A stretch of 64,000 nucleotides of DNA, from assembly GCF_026151205.1 (NCBI RefSeq), contig NC_087072.1:9297669-9361668 (forward strand), given 5' to 3'. Position 1 is the first letter of the stretch. Each line of letters begins with the position of its first letter. The DNA is from Bolinopsis microptera. Its lineage: Eukaryota > Ctenophora > Tentaculata > Lobata > Bolinopsidae. The translations under genes and the position numbers were made by a program. Below, piece after piece: positions 59,253-64,000 of the stretch. The notes beneath the pieces were generated by a model. It did no database searches. It was not told the origin of the DNA and saw only the letters and a program-made list of their open reading frames with translations.

Positions 59253-59942
59253 TTAAAATGTATCATCAATCTCAATGTGAGGCAACATATCAATCATTAT
59301 TAGACCAGTGGAGGTGAAAGAAGTGGGAATGTCCTTCCCAAACATACTAACACGGTTGTTGACCATATCAATGACAGTCTCAGTATTCTTCATAGTCTCT
59401 TGACTAATTAAAAGAGGTATATCATCACTTACCACATCACATTTTAGATCAAACAACTCACCATCAAGATCCATTGGCAGAAGAACCTGTTTTGTTGCTC
59501 TGATAGGGTCACCATCACCAAACCTATACACAGACGAAGAAGGAGAGGTTTTGAGAACAACTTTGGACTTTTTCACAAAATCCTTCAACCATAATTCACC
59601 ACACACTGTTTTGGAACAACCAGTATCCAAAATAGCATTACCAAATGATTCAGCAAGGTAAATAGCTTGGGGTGAGGAATACTCTTTGGTGAAATATTGG
59701 AGTTTCACCTTCTCTGTAACTTTCTCCAGATTTGGTTCACTTTCCAGCTCTCCCTGGACTGAGCGTGTAAAGAAGGATGGTGCACTTTTGCGAGGGCATT
59801 CTCGCACCAAATGATACCTTGAATCACATATCAAACACAACATTATATTCCCATACTTGTCCTTTCGATTTATGTACTTGTTCTTGCCCTGATGTTGCTG
59901 CTGATTACCGTTCGGGTAATACTGTTGACCCCTATCAAGATT
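59253..59942 (-). pseudogene. copia zinc knuckle and protease fragment
   Basis: Continuous frame from about 59942 (after an in-frame TAG in the gag insertion) to the TAA at 59253. The CCHC knuckle is CLICDSRYHLVRECP. The aspartic protease active site is AILDTGCSKTVCGE. It is the C-terminal part of gag plus protease, cut off from the gag N-terminal half by the 1.1-kb insertion. Confidence 0.9.
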
Positions 59943-61040
59943 CTAAAAAAAGTGCGATGAGATTGGATTTTGACACTAAAAGTGCGATTTTCACGTGTCA
60001 CACGGTGCAGTGGCGAAATGTACTCCCCACCCCCCCCTCCCCTAGCCTGCAAGATTTCTTGCCCCACAAATTATTTTCTATTTAAAAAGATTTCGCGAGT
60101 CCCTTTGTAAGCGAAAAGTATGTCACTGTTCATGTTATTGGATCCATAAATAACGAAAAATTTACATGCGTATTTTTATGAATTATATTATGTTACATAT
60201 TGTTATTATGGTATGCCTGTCGTAGCACGATGGTTTAGGGCGCAGTCGCCAAGCAGTAGATTTCGGTTCGAGTCTCGTTAGCGGTCATTCTTTTGGCAAT
60301 TATTAATTATTTTACTAAAATTATCATCAGAGCACCTTGTAAAATACGTTATCCGATAGATTATACTGTTCGTACTTCATCTAGAGAAGACTAGCATTTA
60401 AGGATTTGTCCGGGGAAGGCCTCGTTCACACTGGAACATGTCCGATTATTGTAAACGTAGTTATCTGTTAACGGTTTTTTTGTTTATGAAAAAAAAAAAA
60501 AAAAAAAAAAAGTTGAAGAGACCCTTTCTCAAACTTTTAATGAAGAAATTTAAATATTCACTATGCCTATGGCAGTATCAAGTATATTCTGAGAAAGATG
60601 GAGTAGACTGTAGCCAGGAATAGTACCTCCTTTAATGGTAACCATGGTAACTATAGTAACCACTGTGAATCTTGATCTTATAACAACTAGTATCCTTTAA
60701 GACTTAGACAGTACTGTGAATAAACACGCTGAAAAGCGATGAAAATGCAAGCGCGCGACCGAATATGTAGTGCTGAAAGAGGGTGCCGAAATCTCGCGGA
60801 AAATCTCACGATATCGTGAGCCTAGCTATGAGATTTAAACGAAACTCGCAAAAATCTCGCAAAAATCTCGCACGCGTTACGTCGAAGTTTTCACGCTATA
60901 AACAAGTGATAAAATACACGTTAAGAGTATAAAATACATGTTAAGTTCCTAATTCCCTCAACTTTTAAGTTAAACTTTTTCTGTTTCCTCATTTATTTAC
61001 AAATTTTGTGCGATGAGTCTGGCTCGCAATCTCGCATAAA
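59943..61040. mobile_element. 1.1-kb insertion disrupting copia gag
   Basis: Boundaries are approximate and set by where the gag frame stops making sense (after QQSQLK at about 61040) and resumes (before DRGQQYYPNG at about 59940). Short inverted similarity at the ends (CAAGATT / AATCTTG) and repeated AATCTCGC phrases near the right end (60786-60880, 61025-61035) suggest a DNA transposon. No clean target duplication was found. It contains a tRNA-like sequence and an A20 run (60489-60511). Confidence 0.6.
60218..60292 (+). repeat. tRNA-like sequence inside the gag insertion
   Basis: TGTCGTAGCACGATGGTTTA resembles an A-box, and GGTTCGAGTCTC a B-box, at tRNA-like spacing. Stem pairing is poor, so it is likely tRNA-derived and not a functional tRNA. 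Confidence 0.4.
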
Positions 61041-61689
61041 TCTTGAGCTGGGACTGTTGATTATTATTTGAGCTGAATTTGTTCCCTGATCTGTAGTTCT
61101 GGTTGTTCTTTTGTCCTTGTCTGGCATAGAACGACTCTTGTGTCTCCTGCTTAATTTTGATATCATTTAACCCAGATGTGCTGGTTTTTCCGCCCAAGAT
61201 ACGTTTGATGACTGACTGCATTGAGGCATATTTAATATCAGTGCAAGCAGTCATGATCATTTTCTGTTCATCAGCACTCAAATCCATGGACCTCATCAAT
61301 TTGAAAGCAAGCACATTATCAGGATAAGTAATGTCAATAGCTTTAGCTTGTTTCATAGCACGGTCAAAACGAATCATAAAGTCTGCGACTTCTTCATCTT
61401 GATTTCTTCTTATATCTTCAAAAATAACATACCTTTCATAGGCCATATCATTTTTGTCTTTCTCAAACACAGCATCTAGATGTGTGATTAAAAGCTCCAA
61501 ACCATTATCTTTGACCATATCTTCTAGGGACATTTCAATTGCAACAGTTTTGTAGTCTCCACCCAAGACCCCAATAACCGTAGGAGCTTGTTTCTTCACC
61601 GCGACATCTGTTCCTAACTCCCAGATTTTAATCTCCTTTTTCCATGCTCCATAATCCTCACCAATCCTAGGAGGGCTTTGCTTTGACAT
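61041..61689 (-). pseudogene. copia gag, N-terminal half
   Basis: Begins at the ATG at 61689 (MSKQSPPRIGEDYGAWKKEI), 21 bp inside the 5' LTR. Contains the UBN2-like gag region (YERYVIFEDIRRNQDEEVADF, here at about residues 90-110; LMRSMDLSADEQKM). It ends in an Asn/Gln-rich stretch (NKFSSNNNQQSQ) where the 1.1-kb insertion begins; the frame then reads into the insert until a stop at 60997. Confidence 0.85.
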
Positions 61690-61710
61690 TTTCACACTTC
61701 CTGCAACCAC

Positions 61711-61859
61711 TGTTAACCTTAGGTATTGGTACCAGTAACTACACCGTTGTTATATGAAAAGGTAGTTAAGAATCGTATCAAGTCATACAGTATCAAGTCA
61801 TACGCTTATACAGCAAAGCCCTGGGAAATACATAATTAGTGATATAAAGCAACTTAACA
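61711..61859 (-). repeat. copia 5' LTR
   Basis: 149 bp, one visible mismatch to the 3' LTR. It ends 90 bp upstream of the LAMTOR5 start codon and points away from it. Confidence 0.95.
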
Positions 61860-61939
61860 CCCTAAAACCATTATCGGTTGCGCTTTCACAATATTTTGAA
61901 TGGTTACAAATTTATTTCATTATCTAATACTCTCATACT

Positions 61940-61941
61940 AG
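61940..61941 (+). other. 3' splice acceptor 8 nt before LAMTOR5 ATG
   Basis: ATCTAATACTCTCATACTAG precedes AGGCTAAT and the ATG. It has a branch-like CTAAT and a pyrimidine-containing tract. A candidate 5'UTR-intron or trans-splice acceptor. The copia LTR begins only 76 bp further upstream. Confidence 0.55.
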
Positions 61942-61949
61942 AGGCTAAT

Positions 61950-62970
61950 ATGGAACAGGAACTTCAAGATCAGATAAAAGCCCTTGTTGCAAATGAACCT
62001 GGTGTTCTAGGAGCTGTTTGCTTTAACAAGGTAAATTTTATTTTCAAACTTTGGTTTTAAGTTTTAATGATAGCTTTGGAATGAATTGTAAATAATATTT
62101 AGTAATATTAATGATAACTGCTCAAAGGTTACTTTTGATTTTAAGATTTGTATTACCTTACTCGGGAATATTATGACTGGGATAAAGTGGTGGGTTTTGG
62201 AAAATTCCGCCATATTTTTCCCGGTCATTAATTTTCCCAGTCATTAATTAACCCGCTATAATGTTCCCGAGTAAGGTAAACTAATAGTAATACATTTTGA
62301 TGGGGGTCCGGACTCTAGGGCGTAAGACTCTAGGGCGTAAGACTCTAGGGTCTTAGGGTTAGGGTTAGGGTTAGGGTTTGGGTTTGGGTTAGGGTTAGGG
62401 TTAGGGTTAGGATAAGGGTTAGGGTTAGGGTTAGGGTGATGGTTAGGGTTAGGGCGCCGCCCTAAAGTCTCACGCCCTAGAGTCTTACGCCCTAGAGTCC
62501 CGGACCCATTTTGATGCTTGGTGGGTTTTGGAAAATTCCGCCATATTTTTCCCGGTCATTCGTTTGTTTGGGCCCGGACGGTGCCGGTGGTTCTAATGAC
62601 CATTTACTAAAATACATAAATACAAAATACAATATAGTATAAATATTATAAATTAATTTTCCCAGTCATAAATTAACCCGCTATAATATTCCCGAGTAAG
62701 GTAATGCTGTAACATGAAAATACCTGATACTAATTGTTCAGTTTCTCTTAAAATGTAACTAAATAAACTCCTCAGCAAGGGCTTGTGCTCTGCAAAGAAG
62801 GCAGTGTCACAGACTCACTAGCGTACAATATTTCTCTCCTAGCAAAGCACAGCGCTTCCCTCGAGGATGCAGGGACAGTTCCTGTCACCTGCATTGAGTT
62901 CAGTACCCTCAAAATTGTGATGAAGCAAACAGAAAAAGTGGTGTTTGCTATAATATCTGAATGTGTCTGA
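61950..62970 (+). CDS. LAMTOR5: Ragulator complex protein LAMTOR5 (HBXIP)
   Basis: Subunit of the Ragulator complex, which anchors Rag GTPases on lysosomes for mTORC1 activation. Two exons: 61950-62030 (27 codons, donor AAG|GTAAAT) and 62776-62970 (64 codons plus stop, acceptor CCTCAG|CAAGGG), phase 0. The total is 91 aa, the same length as human LAMTOR5. Exon 1 reads MEQELQDQIKALVANEPG then VLGAVCFNK. Exon 2 begins QGLVLCKEGSVTDSLA, with LAKHSASLED, VPVTCIEF and the final strand VVFAIISECV, matching the roadblock fold of the family. The intron (745 bp) is mostly MITE sequence. A copia element sits 90 bp upstream of the ATG. Confidence 0.92.
62153..62279. mobile_element. 127-bp MITE in LAMTOR5 intron (copy 1)
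   Basis: Termini TTACCTTACTCGGGAA and TTCCCGAGTAAGGTAA are perfect inverted repeats, with ATATTAT/ATAATG just inside. Noncoding; the interior reads GGTGGGTTTTGGAAAATTCC. A second, longer copy lies at 62518-62704. Confidence 0.85.
62303..62507. mobile_element. 205-bp MITE with TTAGGG-repeat core and 9-bp target duplication
   Basis: Flanked by ATTTTGATG at 62294-62302 and 62508-62516. The terminal inverted repeats are about 45 bp (GGGTCCGGACTCTAGGGCG... / ...CGCCCTAGAGTCCCGGACCC) with one indel. The core (about 62351-62451) is roughly 16 units of TTAGGG with variants (TTTGGG, ATAAGGG, TGATGG). A 9-bp duplication with long inverted repeats fits a Mutator-like MITE. The telomere-type repeat is inside the mobile unit. 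Confidence 0.85.
62518..62704. mobile_element. Second MITE copy in LAMTOR5 intron, left end missing
   Basis: Shares the interior GGTGGGTTTTGGAAAATTCC and the right end TATTCCCGAGTAAGGTAA with copy 1. It carries an extra stretch of about 90 bp (starting CGTTTGTTTGGGCCCGG) in the middle and lacks the left terminal repeat. Confidence 0.75.
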
Positions 62971-64000
62971 CAGAGTAAAACGGACTTGGGTATTATGTTC
63001 AATGTGGTAATTATTCAAATTCAATCTATTGCTTGAATCTTGTGAAGGAGAATATTTGATTTATGAAATACGAGCAAATCTGAATATGCTTGATAATGCA
63101 AGTTATTTTAATGACTGATTGAAGAGCAAATCAATTCAATTGTCAAATTAATTATGTCTTAGATTTGTGCTATTAATTATAGCTATTAAACAAAAAGCTT
63201 CAATTTCCAAAATGTATCAATCGAATAAACCAATAATTGAATATAAACTTGTATAGTAGTAACTAGTAAAGAACTAAATGCAGGTAATTGTTAAACTTTA
63301 ACCTTTAAAATAAGTTTTCAATGTAACCTCCATGAGCCAGGGTTTTTGTTTACGTTTTTGCAGATGATTATTGATTATGTGTACAGCGAAAAACATGTTT
63401 TGTTGTGTTTGGTTCAGCTTTAAAAAATTGACGTTGCTATAATATTTTGATTTAATACGTTGTATGATGTTTCATTTTTTGGTAAATCAAAACATTTAAT
63501 CAAGACTCAAATATTTGAAGTAACTGAAGTTACTTCTTCAAAGTTATTACAATCAAATTCTACTAAACAATTCAACAATATTCGAACAATATCGCTTTGT
63601 TTTCAATCTTTTGTAGCTCTTTACCTAATTGCAACTCTGTTATTAGCCAGTACTTTGATGACATTATTGGGGGATGAGAGGAGTAACTTGTCTGCTAAGA
63701 AGGAGACATGCAATGAGAAGAGTAATCTTGTAGATAAGGAGTCGAACGAACACAATGTGCATTCTGATGTTACGGGTATGTTGTCTCTGATCATGATGGT
63801 GTTCTTTACATCCCGCATAAGCTAATTTAGATCATAGAATTCCAATTAACAAATCGTGAATCCAAGAAGCCCGACACGATAGCGGGGTTCTACTATCTCG
63901 ATGCGGGAAAAAGTTAATTTCGGTTTACTACTATCACGTGTTTAACAAAACTGTGTCACGTGTTTAACAAAACTGTGTCACGTGTTTAACAGGTCTGTGT
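62971..64000. other. Gene-free end of window
   Basis: LAMTOR5 3' region and unassigned AT-rich sequence. An open frame at 63460-63825 (starting at TTG, with one hydrophobic stretch YLIATLLLASTLMTLLG and a donor-like GTATGT at 63776) is not recognisable and could be an exon of a gene beyond the window, or chance. Confidence 0.4.
63934..64000. repeat. 22-bp tandem repeat with CACGTG boxes
   Basis: Three consecutive copies of TCACGTGTTTAACAAAACTG plus TG, running off the window end; the last is slightly divergent (AACAGGTCTG). Each unit holds a CACGTG palindrome. Confidence 0.9.

Larger units (their letters stand above)
55746..61859 (-). mobile_element. Ty1/copia LTR retrotransposon, complete but defective
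   Basis: 6.1-kb element bounded by two 149-bp LTRs and flanked by the 5-bp duplication CCCTA (55741-55745 and 61860-61864). On the minus strand the order is 5' LTR, primer-binding site (TGGTTGCAGGAAG, about 61697-61709), gag, zinc knuckle, protease, integrase, reverse transcriptase, RNase H, purine tract (GAAAGGGGTAGGA, about 55896-55908), 3' LTR. Integrase before RT defines the copia order. Breaks: about 1.1 kb of unrelated sequence in gag (about 59943-61040), an in-frame TAA between protease and integrase (59253-59255), and a frameshift at the integrase/RT overlap (about 57513-57577). It cannot be autonomous as it stands. Confidence 0.95.

Noticed and set aside
59943-61040. Exact terminal inverted repeats and target duplication for the gag insertion
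   Set aside because: Only a 7-bp inverted match was seen and no direct repeat of convincing length; boundaries were left approximate.
62351-62451. Chromosome-fusion scar at TTAGGG repeats
   Set aside because: The tract lies inside inverted repeats with a 9-bp direct duplication, so insertion by a mobile element explains it better.
63460-63825. 121-codon frame with one hydrophobic segment
   Set aside because: Non-ATG start, low-complexity composition and no family resemblance; kept only as a remark.

Overview
The window is nuclear DNA of an animal. It is AT-rich, has spliced genes with GT/AG introns, long intergenic gaps, TTAGGG-type repeats and many nested transposable elements. The conserved genes are animal housekeeping genes: mevalonate kinase, PIG-O, succinate-CoA ligase alpha, hnRNP D/AB-type proteins and LAMTOR5. 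I cannot name the species. Every readable start codon has a 3' splice acceptor just upstream, which would fit an invertebrate with spliced-leader trans-splicing (known in ctenophores, hydrozoans, tunicates, flatworms and others). Short 5'UTR introns would explain it equally well.

Layout. 1-4.6 kb: the last four exons of mevalonate kinase (+), with a 12-bp minisatellite in an intron. 4.6-8.1 kb: intergenic, holding a perfect 149-bp-arm palindrome. 8.15-11.05 kb: PIG-O as one uninterrupted exon (+). 12.1-16.2 kb: SUCLG1 in at least seven exons (+), with a poly(A)-tailed retro-insertion in intron 3. 20.4-36.8 kb: four tandem, same-strand (-) two-RRM hnRNP genes, each with an intronless coding region. 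37.7-55.6 kb: a transposon-rich block with three lineages of LINE reverse transcriptase, a hAT MITE, tRNA-derived SINEs, a GC-rich inverted repeat and a craniofacial-development-protein-2-like LINE that has taken at least three later insertions. 55.7-61.9 kb: a complete but coding-defective Ty1/copia element with LTRs and a target duplication. 61.95-62.97 kb: LAMTOR5 (+), two exons, whose intron carries MITEs, one with a TTAGGG-repeat core. 63-64 kb: no convincing gene.

How the genes relate. The conserved genes serve unrelated pathways: isoprenoid synthesis, GPI-anchor assembly, the TCA cycle, RNA processing and lysosomal mTORC1 signalling. Only the hnRNP array is a functional cluster, and it looks like a local tandem expansion with diverging N- and C-terminal tails. 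PIG-O and SUCLG1 are head-to-tail; a poly(A) signal lies only 76 bp before the SUCLG1 ATG, so a two-gene transcription unit is possible. All coordinates come from reading the sequence and the translated frames; no database search was run.
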